DNA from: Planctomycetota bacterium | GTDB taxonomy: Bacteria; Planctomycetota; Phycisphaerae; FEN-1346; JAACEH01 | Assembly (NCBI GenBank): GCA_016935955.1 | Contig: JAFGPY010000231.1 | Coordinates: forward strand, 1 to 31,440 | Direction of reading: 5' to 3' | DNA: 31,440 nt | In this document: positions 7,544 to 15,433 of the stretch, piece after piece | Position numbering within the stretch: position 1 is the first letter of the stretch | Layout of the letters: every line of letters starts with the position of its first letter | Translations under genes and position numbers: made by a program | Notes under the pieces: model-generated | Told to the model about the DNA's origin: nothing | The model's database searches: none | What the model saw: the letters and a program-made list of their open reading frames with translations, nothing else

Positions 7544-8863
7544 CTAGGCGCTCCGCTCCGCTTTACGCCCCGTGAACTTCTCCCACCGCTCGACGATCAC
7601 ATCGCAGTAGGCCGGGTCGAGTTCCATCAGGAACGACCGCCGACCCGTCTGCTCGCAGCCGATCAGCGTCGAGCCTGAGCCGCCGAAGAGGTCGAGCACG
7701 TTCTGGCCCGGCAGCGACGAGTACTGGATCGACCGCACGGCCAGTTCGACGGGCTTCTCGGTGAGGTGGACCATAGCCTGCGGGTTGACCTTCTTGACGT
7801 GCCAGAGGTCGGTGGCGTTGTTGGGGCCGTAGTAGTTGTGGCCAGCGCCTTCCTTCCAGCCGTAGAAGCAGATCTCGAACGCGCCCATGAAGTCCTTGCG
7901 CGTCAAGACCGGATGCTGCTTGTCCCAGACGATGCCCTGCGAGAAGTAGAGGCCGGCCGCCTTCAGGGGCGCGGGGTAGTTGCCGAGGTTGGCGTAGCCG
8001 CCCCAGATGTAGAACGAGCCGCCGTCTTTGAGCACCCGCGAGGCGTTGCCGAACCAGGCCAGCAACATCTCGTCGAAGGCCTCGGCGCTGACGAAGTCGT
8101 TCTCCAGCGGCCGGTCCTTGGCTCGCATCTTCTTGCGGGCCTTCTTGGGATCGGTCACGCCGCGGGCCACGTCGAACCCTTGGTGGTGCATCTTCTTCGA
8201 CAGGTCGGGGTGGCTGCTGAGCCCGGCGGCGATGGCTGTGCTGCTGCGCGGTTCGACGCGGACATTGTACGGGGGGTCCATGTTCACCAGGTCGATGACC
8301 GCGCCGCCCAGGAGCCGGTCGAGGTCCTCGACGCTGCCTGAGTCCCCGCACAGCAGCCGGTGGTCGCCCAGGAGCCAGAGGTCACCGCGCTGCGTGGTCG
8401 GATCGTCCGGCGGCTCGGGCACCGAATCGGGATCGGTCAGGCCCTCGGCCACGTCGCCGTCGAGCATGTGCGCCAACTCATCCTCGTCGAAGCCCAGCAG
8501 ACTCAGGTCATAGTCGGCCTGCTGCAGGTCCTTCAGTTCGATCGGCAGCAGTTCGAAATCCCACTCGGCCAGCGTCGCCGTCTGGTTGTCGGCGATGCGA
8601 TAGGCCTTGACCTTCTCCGGCGGCAAATCGGTGGCCACGTGGACCGGCACCTTCGAGAGGCCCAGCTTCCGGGCGGCCTTCCACCGCGTGTGGCCGACGA
8701 TGATCACGCCGTCGGCGTCGACGACGATGGGCTGGCGGAAGCCGAACTCGGCCAGGCTCCGCGCCACGGCGTCCACCGCGTCGTCATTCACGCGAGGATT
8801 GCCTTCGTAGGGCCGGATGGCGTCGATGGGCCGCAGTTCCACGTCAAAGGTCTTGCTCGTCAT
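7544..8863 (-). CDS. ParB-domain DNA methyltransferase (beta class)
   Basis: A 439-residue two-domain protein. Residues 1-90 are a ParB/Srx-like N-terminal domain with RPYEGNPRVNDDAVDAV and IVVGHTRWKAARKLG. The C-terminal domain is an S-adenosylmethionine-dependent DNA amino-methyltransferase: catalytic DPPYN at about 196-200 precedes the cofactor motif LFGGSGSTLIGCE near 396-408, the beta-class order (IV before I). It would methylate adenine N6 or cytosine N4 in phage DNA, probably for protection from host restriction or as a regulatory mark. No paired nuclease is adjacent. The start has GGGAGG 8 nt upstream. Such ParB-methylase fusions are widespread in prophages. Confidence 0.9.
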   Translation of the reverse strand: MTSKTFDVELRPIDAIRPYEGNPRVNDDAVDAVARSLAEFGFRQPIVVDADGVIIVGHTRWKAARKLGLSKVPVHVATDLPPEKVKAYRIADNQTATLAEWDFELLPIELKDLQQADYDLSLLGFDEDELAHMLDGDVAEGLTDPDSVPEPPDDPTTQRGDLWLLGDHRLLCGDSGSVEDLDRLLGGAVIDLVNMDPPYNVRVEPRSSTAIAAGLSSHPDLSKKMHHQGFDVARGVTDPKKARKKMRAKDRPLENDFVSAEAFDEMLLAWFGNASRVLKDGGSFYIWGGYANLGNYPAPLKAAGLYFSQGIVWDKQHPVLTRKDFMGAFEICFYGWKEGAGHNYYGPNNATDLWHVKKVNPQAMVHLTEKPVELAVRSIQYSSLPGQNVLDLFGGSGSTLIGCEQTGRRSFLMELDPAYCDVIVERWEKFTGRKAERSA

Positions 8864-9260
8864 CAGTGCACCTCCCTGTGCTGGGGTTGCTCAGAAAAAC
8901 CGGACACGTAAAACAAACTCTGCCTATGCTGGCGACTGGTTCCGCTGGCGTCTCCTGACCGCCTGGCCGGGAAGTACCTATTGCCGCCGGTGAGAAAACC
9001 GCACGAGAAAGCCTCACCCCCCTCGCGCACACACACGCGGGCGTGCTATGCGCGGGTGTGCGGGGGGTCGTGAGGTATAGGATGAAATCTCTCTCTTCTC
9101 TCTCTATTCCCTTATAGACCATGACTTTACGACGATGAGAAAACCTCATGAGGCCATGCGGTTTTCTTGTGGTTATTGCGGTTATCTCCGCGACCACAGG
9201 CGCGCCGGACACGGTGCGTGAGGTTTTCTCTGAGGTTTTCTCGCGGTTTTCTTTGCTCAT
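8844..9260 (-). CDS. Doubtful small ORF with EKTS repeats between primase and methyltransferase genes
   Basis: A 138-codon frame starts at an ATG that overlaps the primase stop (ATGA) and ends 20 nt inside the methyltransferase gene, as a coupled operon gene would. It begins MSKENREKTSEKTSRTV because a 12-bp repeat is translated. The rest runs through a long hairpin and purine-rich DNA and has an unconvincing composition (several Cys, Pro and Arg runs). No domain is recognised. It may be a short real leader or simply non-coding repeat DNA that stays open. Confidence 0.25.
   Translation of the reverse strand: MSKENREKTSEKTSRTVSGAPVVAEITAITTRKPHGLMRFSHRRKVMVYKGIEREERDFILYLTTPRTPAHSTPACVCARGVRLSRAVFSPAAIGTSRPGGQETPAEPVASIGRVCFTCPVFLSNPSTGRCTDDEQDL
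8991..9254. repeat. Cluster of GAGAAAACC-type repeats, candidate iterons or operators
   Basis: Seven copies of a 10-13 bp motif are visible: TGAGAAAACCGCA (8991), GAGAAAGCCTCA (9005), TGAGAAAACCTCA (9136), and on the other strand GCGGTTTTCTT (9158), TGAGGTTTTCTC (9219), the same again in tandem (9231), and GCGGTTTTCTTT (9243). The last three form a direct 12-bp tandem array. The cluster sits in the gap downstream of the primase/helicase gene and upstream of the methyltransferase gene, a plausible place for an origin or a binding site array. Confidence 0.6.
9013..9074. repeat. Long imperfect inverted repeat (hairpin)
   Basis: Left arm 9013-9039 begins CTCACCCCCC; right arm 9051-9074 ends GGGGGGTCGTGAG. 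Paired blocks are CTCAC/GTGAG, a C5-6/G5-6 block, CGCACA/TGTGCG and CGCG/CGCG, with small bulges and an 11-nt loop. A purine/pyrimidine-biased tract (TCTCTCTTCTCTCTC) follows at about 9088-9104. The whole lies within the repeat cluster. Confidence 0.55.
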
Positions 9261-11662
9261 AGCAGGCGGTATCCCGACTTGGGCTTGGTGGTCTTTTTCT
9301 CGGTGTCGAACACGGCGATCTGCCTCGCGTCCAGTTCCAGAACGATGTCCTTGAAGTCGCCGGGGCGCTGCTTGAGCCGTCGCCGCAGTTCCCATGCAGG
9401 CATCAGGGCCTCGGCCCCGTGCTTGTCGCGCCACTGCCTGAGAATCTCCACGGTCCGCTTGAGCAGGGCGTCGAACTCGCCGTCGGCGACGTGCGCGGCG
9501 GCCATGAAGAGCATCCGCCGCGTCTGGTGCATGACGAACCGCGAGGCCCACTCGACGGCGGCCAGGCCGATCCTGGGCGACAGGTGGTCCTCGCTGACGG
9601 CATAGATGAGCGAGAGCTTGCGGATCTGTTCGCTGACGCGCCCCCAGACCGTGGTGCCGACGGCGTCGCTGGCCGCTTCGGCCTTGCCGTACTCGGCCTC
9701 GGCCTCCAGGCGCGTCTCGATAAGCAGCTCTTTGGCCTGGTCGGTGTGCTCGATGATCGTCGGCACCGGGTGCCAGTCCTCCAGGTTGCCCGTGCCCGGC
9801 CGGTAGTCGGCCCACCATCTGGCGGTGGCCAGCACGCGCGGCGGCAACTCGCGGATGCTCGGCTCCTGGCCGGGCGAGCGCGGCCCGGCTTCGAGGATGA
9901 TCATGCGGGCGAAGAAGCCGTTGGTGAGCATCCGCTCGCTGAGGGCCTCATAGTAGTGGTTCGGAATGGCCGTGCCGTAGAGCCCCAGACAGGGCTGGTC
10001 GATGACGCCGGGCGACTCCTTGCCGGCCTTGCGGCGCATGGGAAAGACGCTGTTGGCCGACGAGTACATCGTCAGCATGGTGCTCATGATCGCTTCGTGC
10101 CGGGCGTCGCGGGCCTTGTTGATCGACTGCAGCATGCCGTCGATCTCGTCGGTCTGAAAGAGCATGCACGGCGTCAGGAACAGGGCATCCTGGATGCCTT
10201 CCCCCGAGGCGAAGTGCTGGCCCAGGCAGTCGCTCAGGCCGACGGCATGGATGATGTCGCTGTTGACCTTGCGGGACTGGTCCTTGCCCGCGCCCGAGTG
10301 GGCCAGACCCAGCAGGTAGAGGTTCGTCCGGTTGTCGCCGCTGTCGCGGACGCGGCGTCCGGCCAGGAAGGCCTGCAGCGACAGCGCGCCGCCGAAGGCC
10401 ATGACGGGGTTCGGATACGGTGCGACGGCCAGGCAGTGGTCCATGACCTCGCTGACGAAGCCCGGCACCCGCAGCATCTCGGCGGGCATCGGGCCCGGGT
10501 CGGCGATGTCGGGCCGACAGACGCTGCTGTCGGCGTCATCGGCCCCACCATGGCCGTTGTCCGACGGACAGGTCCCGGGTGCGGCGGACATGCGCACAAT
10601 GGCCGAGATGTCCGCACCGGCGGCGCTGTCGGCCAGAGAATGGCCACCGAAGCCGAGGTGTCCCAGAGAGCGGGCCGCCTGTTCGAAATCCCCGCCGGCG
10701 GCGAGCATGGTGTAGACGGCGAACGGCGAATAGGCCCGGTCGGGCTCGAAGGGGGCGGCATTGGACGAGAAGACGTAGAAGACGCGGTCCCGGAGCGTGG
10801 CCGACCAGCCGGACGGCTTGCCGGGACGCCGCCAGTATTCGTTGTCGCCGCCCTTGACGCACGACCATCCGAATTGTTCGAGCACAGCACGCACATCGCC
10901 GCGACGGTTGAAGTCATCGCCGGGCCTGTCGGCATTGTCTGGCAGAGAATGGCCCTGTCCGACGGACAATGAAGTTCTCTGGCCGACAATGGCATTCTCT
11001 GGCGAACAATCGCCATTGTGTGACTTCTCGGCCGACAGGTGGCCATGTTCGACCGACAGTGGCGCTGTCTGGCCGACATCCGACGCGGGCTTCGGACCAT
11101 CGACCAGCGGCGGCAGGTACTCGTTCAGATCCCACGCCGCCTGCAACAGGATGTCGCGTTCGTCCGGCGTCAGTACCGGTGGGTGGCACAGGTCGCCCTG
11201 GATGACCTCATACCCATCCGTCGGGGCGCAGAGGAAGAGGCCGCCCTCGCCACGGGTCTCGATGAGCGTGACCGGCCGACCGTCGTCGCCCGGACGCTGG
11301 GCCAGCTTCATGTTGCCGCAGACGTCGCACTCCACGCAGTAGACGGCGTGACGCCCGTTGTTCTGCGTCCTGGCGATCACCAGTCGCTCGAGCAGCCCGG
11401 GCGCTGCAGCGCGAACCTTCTCGCACCAGGCGTCGAAGAGCGCCCCCCGCTGATCGAAGTCCAGCAGTTCCAGACCGCCCGAGACCGCGCCGCAGAGGAT
11501 GCACAGCGCGTCAGGTGAGTTGGCGAACCAGGCATCAAGCTCCGATGTCGTCGGCAACCGCTTCTGAAACGGTTTCCAACTGACGGTCGGACGCTTCTGG
11601 TCCCGCCGGGCCGGCAGGACGCACAAGTCCGCAGCGAGATACTGTTGTGCGGCGTCTTTCAT
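9257..11662 (-). CDS. Primase-polymerase and DUF3987-type helicase fusion
   Basis: An 801-residue replication protein. Residues 1-190 look like a prim-pol (archaeo-eukaryotic primase) domain, with ELLDFDQRG near residue 66 as the acidic metal site, NNGRHAVY as the basic motif, and a small Cys cluster (CVECDVCG). A middle domain (about 250-335, with EQFGWSCVKGGDNEYWRRPG) is flanked by two low-complexity linkers made of 20-bp DNA repeats. The C-terminal half is a DUF3987-type ATPase with a variant Walker A, GLAHSGAGKDQ, where Lys is followed by Asp rather than Ser/Thr. It would unwind and prime phage DNA. GAGG lies 8 nt before the ATG. Confidence 0.82.
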   Translation of the reverse strand: MKDAAQQYLAADLCVLPARRDQKRPTVSWKPFQKRLPTTSELDAWFANSPDALCILCGAVSGGLELLDFDQRGALFDAWCEKVRAAAPGLLERLVIARTQNNGRHAVYCVECDVCGNMKLAQRPGDDGRPVTLIETRGEGGLFLCAPTDGYEVIQGDLCHPPVLTPDERDILLQAAWDLNEYLPPLVDGPKPASDVGQTAPLSVEHGHLSAEKSHNGDCSPENAIVGQRTSLSVGQGHSLPDNADRPGDDFNRRGDVRAVLEQFGWSCVKGGDNEYWRRPGKPSGWSATLRDRVFYVFSSNAAPFEPDRAYSPFAVYTMLAAGGDFEQAARSLGHLGFGGHSLADSAAGADISAIVRMSAAPGTCPSDNGHGGADDADSSVCRPDIADPGPMPAEMLRVPGFVSEVMDHCLAVAPYPNPVMAFGGALSLQAFLAGRRVRDSGDNRTNLYLLGLAHSGAGKDQSRKVNSDIIHAVGLSDCLGQHFASGEGIQDALFLTPCMLFQTDEIDGMLQSINKARDARHEAIMSTMLTMYSSANSVFPMRRKAGKESPGVIDQPCLGLYGTAIPNHYYEALSERMLTNGFFARMIILEAGPRSPGQEPSIRELPPRVLATARWWADYRPGTGNLEDWHPVPTIIEHTDQAKELLIETRLEAEAEYGKAEAASDAVGTTVWGRVSEQIRKLSLIYAVSEDHLSPRIGLAAVEWASRFVMHQTRRMLFMAAAHVADGEFDALLKRTVEILRQWRDKHGAEALMPAWELRRRLKQRPGDFKDIVLELDARQIAVFDTEKKTTKPKSGYRLL
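10505..10646. repeat. Second cluster of units related to the 20-bp repeat
   Basis: Copies resembling the 20-bp unit of the 10935-11084 array recur here, for example TTGTCCGACGGACAGGTCCC (10557-10576) and CTGTCGGCCAGAGAATGGCC (10626-10645). They encode the second linker of the primase/helicase, on the other side of its middle domain. They are more diverged and less regularly spaced than the first cluster. Confidence 0.45.
10935..11084. repeat. Tandem array of degenerate 20-bp units inside the primase gene
   Basis: Seven units are aligned end to end, starting at 10935, 10955, 10975, 10995, then after a 10-nt interruption at 11025, 11045 and 11065. The approximate consensus on the plus strand is TTGTCTGGCCGACAATGGCC. 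Examples are TTCTCTGGCCGACAATGGCA and TTCTCTGGCGAACAATCGCC. Because 20 is not a multiple of 3, each unit is read in a different frame, so the protein is not periodic. Selection or duplication therefore acted on the DNA. Confidence 0.65.
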
Positions 11663-11671
11663 GCACTGGCC

Positions 11672-13351
11672 TCAGAAAGGAATGATGTCGTCGTCCGCCG
11701 GGACGTACTCCGGCTCGGCGTCGCGGGTCGGCTTCGGTCCGAGGCGGCAGCGGACGATACGGTCGTACTTCTCGCCGGCCACGTGGCGGACGGTAATCGA
11801 AAGCGTCGGTGCCAGCGCCCCGGCATTGGCCATGTCCACGGCCTCGTCAGCCGTCTCCGGTGGCGGCTCGTTCGACCGCTCGCGCCACCAGGCCTCGGCC
11901 TTGGCCCGGGCATAGCCGCTGTGCTCGAAGCAGACCCACTCGCTCTGCCAATGGTTCCAGCCGACCTGGTACTCGACGCGCAGGGTCCGCGGGTGGTCCT
12001 CGTCCGCGCCGCGCTTGGTGTGGACGTTGTAGATGACGTCCTGGACGTCGTGCTCGGTCTCGGTGACCTCGCCGGAGAGGATGCCCTCGGTTGAGGCCTG
12101 CCGCTCGTGCTTCTCACGCTCCGGCGGTGGAAACTCGTGGCCGCACTCCGGGCAGACGGAGTAAGCCGCATGAATGACCGCCTGGCAATTCGGGCACTCC
12201 TTGGCCGGTGCTTGGCCGTCGCCCTTGGACGGCTCGGCGATCTGAATGGCGTCGACCGGCCCGTGCCGCAGGATATTGCCGCCGAAGTCCAGCACCAGGC
12301 AGTCGGTCTTACCCGGATGCAGCCGGAAACCGCGACCGACCATCTGGTAATAGAGGCCCGGGGAATTCGTCGGCCGCAGCAGCGCCACGCAGTCGATGTT
12401 CGGGGCATCGAAGCCCATGGTCAGCACATTGACGTTGACCAGGTACTTGAGCTCGCCGTCCTTGAACCGCCGCAGCGTCTCGGCCCGCTCGAAGGGCAGC
12501 GTCTCGCCGCAGACGAACCCGCACTCCTGACCGTACTCGGCCAGCACCCGCTGCACGTGCCGGGCGTGCTGCACGCCGGAGGCGAAGACCAGCACCGAAT
12601 GCCGCTCGCGGGTCTGGTCGACGATCTCGCGGCACGCGGAGCGAACCAGCAGGTCGTCGTCCATCAGGGCCTCGACCTCACCGGCGATGAACTCCCCGCC
12701 CCGAAGGTGCAGGCCCGATGTGTCGGCCTTGCGACGACCGGCCTTGGACTTCAAGGGACATAGGTAGCCCTGGACGATCAGCTCGCGGACGCCGACCTCG
12801 TAACAGACATGGTTCAGCAGATGATCGGGTGCACAGATCATGCCGCTCGACATGCGGTACGGCGTCGCCGTGAGGCCAATGAGACGCACGTTGGGATTGA
12901 CCACCTGGGCGTCGGCCAGGAACGTGCGGTACATACCCTCGCCGTCGGGCGGCAGCATGTGCGATTCGTCGACCAGAATGAGGTCGAAACGGTCGAGTTC
13001 GGCGGCCCGCTTGTAGACGCTCTGAATGCCGGCCACGATGATCGGATGATCGGTGTCGCGACTGTGAAGGCCGGCGCTGTAGACGCCGATCTGCATCCAG
13101 AGGTCCGGGGCCATGGTGTGCAGCTTGTCGACCGCCTGCTCCAGCAGTTCCTTCACGTGGGCCAGGATGAGCACCCGCCCGTCCCACTTCTGGACGGCGT
13201 CGCGACAGATCGTGGCCATCACAGGCGTCTTGCCCCCGGCCGTCGGGATCACGACGCACGGGTGATCGTCGCGCGTGCGCAGGTGCTCGTAGACCGCTGC
13301 GACGGCCTCCTGTTGATAGGGCCGCAGTGTGATCGCCGGGGCCTCGGTCAT
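11672..13351 (-). CDS. Superfamily 2 DEAD/DEAH-box helicase
   Basis: 559 residues from the ATG at 13351. Domain 1 has a Q-like N-terminal motif (LRPYQQEAV), Walker A PTAGGKT at 36-42, DESH box in LILVDESHML and motif III LTATPYRM. Domain 2 has the FASGVQHARHV segment and a motif VI-like QMVGRGFRLHPGKTD. A zinc ribbon (CPNCQAVIHAAYSVCPECG) follows, then an uncharacterised C-terminal region of about 140 residues. It probably unwinds or remodels DNA during phage replication or recombination. The upstream longer frame in the ORF (37 more residues, Gly-rich) overlaps the phosphoesterase gene and is unlikely. It is followed after 9 nt by the primase gene. Confidence 0.88.
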   Translation of the reverse strand: MTEAPAITLRPYQQEAVAAVYEHLRTRDDHPCVVIPTAGGKTPVMATICRDAVQKWDGRVLILAHVKELLEQAVDKLHTMAPDLWMQIGVYSAGLHSRDTDHPIIVAGIQSVYKRAAELDRFDLILVDESHMLPPDGEGMYRTFLADAQVVNPNVRLIGLTATPYRMSSGMICAPDHLLNHVCYEVGVRELIVQGYLCPLKSKAGRRKADTSGLHLRGGEFIAGEVEALMDDDLLVRSACREIVDQTRERHSVLVFASGVQHARHVQRVLAEYGQECGFVCGETLPFERAETLRRFKDGELKYLVNVNVLTMGFDAPNIDCVALLRPTNSPGLYYQMVGRGFRLHPGKTDCLVLDFGGNILRHGPVDAIQIAEPSKGDGQAPAKECPNCQAVIHAAYSVCPECGHEFPPPEREKHERQASTEGILSGEVTETEHDVQDVIYNVHTKRGADEDHPRTLRVEYQVGWNHWQSEWVCFEHSGYARAKAEAWWRERSNEPPPETADEAVDMANAGALAPTLSITVRHVAGEKYDRIVRCRLGPKPTRDAEPEYVPADDDIIPF

Positions 13352-14118
13352 GCCGCCACCTCCGCCCCATCGGGCAGGATGCAGCGATGGTCCATGATCG
13401 GGATGGTGTAGAGCGTGTCGCTGCGCCGACCCAGGTAGCCCAGGATGAAGGCGTTGACCCACTCGACCGGGCGGCCGGTGCCGTAGAGCGGAATGGGTTT
13501 ACAGAGGCAGCCCGCCGACCGGGCCTGGATGACGCGCCCGGGCGACCAGATGTTCTGCACGATGCTGGCGTCAGCCCGGTGCGTGTGGCCGTGGATCACG
13601 CTTTTGCCCTGACTGATCTGCAGGTGCGCCTTGGTGGCGTGCCGGGCATACGACCAGCCGTGCACCGCGATGATTCGCGAGTTGACCGCGTAGTGCGGAT
13701 AGCGCCCGTCCACCGAGCCGTAGCGGACATAGGTGAACTTCGTCCGGCCCCTGGCCAGCTGTACCCGGGGTGCGAGCATTGAATAGGCCCCGCGGCCCTC
13801 GGCCGTGGCGGCCGCCCAGCGGTCAAGGCGGTACTCGTGGTTGCCCTCGACCATGACCAGGCGGCCGCACGCTGCCGCGAGCCGGTCCAGCAGGGCGTTG
13901 GCCGCGTCCAGGTCGTCGTGGTAGTCGGTCTCCGGCATCTCGTGCGTCGGCGGGTGCGCGGAGAACTGCCCGCAGTCCAGCAGGTCGCCCAGGCAGACGA
14001 TCAGGTCGGGCTTCAGACGCTCTGCGGCCAGGCAGAAGACCTCGACCGCCCGCTGGTTATGGTGCGGGACATGGACGTCGCCGAAGGCCAGCATGGTCTT
14101 GCTGTGGGCCTTGGCCAT
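13348..14118 (-). CDS. Calcineurin-like metallophosphoesterase
   Basis: 256 residues from ATG 14118. The full metal-binding signature is visible: GDVHVPHHN near the N-terminus, GDLLDCGQF, GNHEYRLD, VHGWSYARH and HGHTHRAD. These supply the Asp, His and Asn ligands of a two-metal centre that cleaves phosphomonoesters or diesters. The substrate cannot be told; phage versions sit among DNA-replication genes and may process nucleotides or DNA ends. It overlaps the upstream gene's stop (TGATG) and the helicase start by 4 nt, so it belongs to one tightly packed operon. Confidence 0.88.
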   Translation of the reverse strand: MAKAHSKTMLAFGDVHVPHHNQRAVEVFCLAAERLKPDLIVCLGDLLDCGQFSAHPPTHEMPETDYHDDLDAANALLDRLAAACGRLVMVEGNHEYRLDRWAAATAEGRGAYSMLAPRVQLARGRTKFTYVRYGSVDGRYPHYAVNSRIIAVHGWSYARHATKAHLQISQGKSVIHGHTHRADASIVQNIWSPGRVIQARSAGCLCKPIPLYGTGRPVEWVNAFILGYLGRRSDTLYTIPIMDHRCILPDGAEVAA

Positions 14119-14774
14119 CACTCCTCCCCCGCAACCATGGCTGCCGTGCGGGCATAACCGGCGATGTCCACCAGGTTGTCCCGCTTGTGGCGATGGCTCT
14201 GGCGGGCCAGCTTGACGGCGATCATGCAGAGCGGCACGTCGCCGGCCGTGACTTCGGCACCATCGCGAAGCTTGCCGGCTAGGATGCCCGTCCACATCAG
14301 GGCCGTGCGGGCGAAGTCGTCGCGCGGGTGGCCGTAATCACTCTGTCGCGCCCCGTCAGTAATGCGAATGGCCTCGGCCAGAACCGTCTCGCCGGGTTCC
14401 GGCTGCACCAGGCGGAGTTGGTGCAGGCGAACCGACGGCACGGGGGGATTCTCGAGCGGCCGCAGAGTTTCGGCGTCGATGACGGCCATGCCCAGCTCGC
14501 GGGCCATCAGATACTCCAGCTTCGCCCCGCGTGACTCCTGCCAGCCCGGCAACAGGGCGATGGCCTCGCACTGGGCCAGCAGGATGACGTCGGCCCGCAG
14601 GTAGGTCTCGCGCGGCATGTCGGTCCGCCCGCCGAAGTTCTCGGCGGGGTTGACGGCCTCCCAGCCGGCCTCTCGCAGTCGGGCCGCCGCGGCGTGGAAG
14701 GCCGGGAAATTGAGCTCGGGCAGGCCGGTCATCGGGCCGGCGACATAGATGCGTTTGGCGTGGGCAGTGACCAT
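14118..14774 (-). CDS. DUF4406-type (deoxyribosyltransferase-like) protein with DUF6378-like C-terminus
   Basis: 218 residues. The N-terminal ~110 (RIYVAGPMTGLPELNFPAF, then GWEAVNPAENFGG and LPGWQESRGAKLEYLMA) match DUF4406, a fold related to nucleoside 2-deoxyribosyltransferases. The C-terminal ~85 (ITDGARQSDYGHPRDDFAR, then KLARQSHRHKRDNLVDIAGY) match a phage domain I recall as DUF6378. Together they suggest a role in nucleotide salvage or in modifying phage nucleotides, but no activity is shown. GGAG lies 9 nt before the ATG. The fusion of both halves in one chain is common in phages of high-GC bacteria. Confidence 0.8.
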   Translation of the reverse strand: MVTAHAKRIYVAGPMTGLPELNFPAFHAAAARLREAGWEAVNPAENFGGRTDMPRETYLRADVILLAQCEAIALLPGWQESRGAKLEYLMARELGMAVIDAETLRPLENPPVPSVRLHQLRLVQPEPGETVLAEAIRITDGARQSDYGHPRDDFARTALMWTGILAGKLRDGAEVTAGDVPLCMIAVKLARQSHRHKRDNLVDIAGYARTAAMVAGEE

Positions 14775-15188
14775 TCAGTTGTTCTCCGGGTTCATGGCCG
14801 CGCCGCAGAGTGGGCAGCGGCGCAGTGGAAAGTGATTGATGGCGATCTCCAGACGGCCGTCGGGCACGCGCTCGCGGCGGCGGGTCAACAAGAGGTCGAT
14901 CTGGCTGTCGTCCTCGTAGACGCCGGCATGTTCGAGGGCATCGAGCACCGGCTTCTGGAGGTTGTCGAGGTCGCGCCGCCGACGGTCCGGCGGGAAGGCG
15001 TCCATGGCCAGGGCGATCCGCCCACCGGCCGGGGGCTTTCGCGCGTTGCCGCCGCCGCCCAGGAGGGCGCAGACATTCCGGCGGAACGTCCGGCCCTCCC
15101 GGCTGATCAGCGTGCGGCAGCCGACCCGACGCCAGTAGTGGTTGATGCTCGGCGGCCACGGCAGATGAAGTCGTCCGGCGGAACTCAC
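14775..15188 (-). CDS. RusA-family Holliday junction resolvase
   Basis: About 137 residues from the GTG at 15188, which overlaps the upstream stop (GTGA); a second GTG three bases earlier is also possible. It begins VSSAGRLHLPWPPSINHYWR, the usual RusA N-terminus. The metal-binding aspartates are in RRRDLDNLQKPVLDALEHAG and in YEDDSQID. RusA dimers cut four-way junctions symmetrically, here probably resolving recombination or replication intermediates before packaging. A C-terminal CPLCG pair is an extra feature near the end. It lies among the Sak4-like and helicase genes, fitting a recombination module. Confidence 0.88.
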   Translation of the reverse strand: MSSAGRLHLPWPPSINHYWRRVGCRTLISREGRTFRRNVCALLGGGGNARKPPAGGRIALAMDAFPPDRRRRDLDNLQKPVLDALEHAGVYEDDSQIDLLLTRRRERVPDGRLEIAINHFPLRRCPLCGAAMNPENN

Positions 15189-15415
15189 CACCGCGCCTCC
15201 CGGTTGCCCCACTTGCTCTTGCCGAGGCGCTCGATGAGGACCATGACGCCCGTCGACAGCAGCATCAGGGGACCGAGGAGCAGGGAGAACGTGAGGGCGT
15301 AGAGCCGGTCGTTCTGCGTCCAGGTGCTGAACAGGGTTCGATGGAAGCGACGCGTGACGAGGTAGCTCAGCGGGGCGAAGACGGCCCACAGACAGACGAT
15401 CCAAAGCATAGTCAT
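15185..15415 (-). CDS. Small two-helix membrane protein
   Basis: 76 residues starting MTMLWIVCLWAVFAPLSYLV. Two hydrophobic segments (about residues 3-20 and 42-64, the second ALTFSLLLGPLMLLSTGVMV) are separated by a basic and polar loop (TRRFHRTLFSTWTQNDR). The C-terminus is charged (RLGKSKWGNREARW). GGAG lies before the ATG and its stop overlaps the RusA start. It is oddly placed among recombination genes. The topology could suit a small holin-like or superinfection-exclusion protein, but no family is recognised. Confidence 0.65.
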   Translation of the reverse strand: MTMLWIVCLWAVFAPLSYLVTRRFHRTLFSTWTQNDRLYALTFSLLLGPLMLLSTGVMVLIERLGKSKWGNREARW

Positions 15416-15433
15416 GGTCTTGGTCTCCTTCGG

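Noticed and set aside
10935..11084. Repeat array as CRISPR
   Set aside because: Units are contiguous without unique spacers and lie inside a coding gene; no cas genes in the window.
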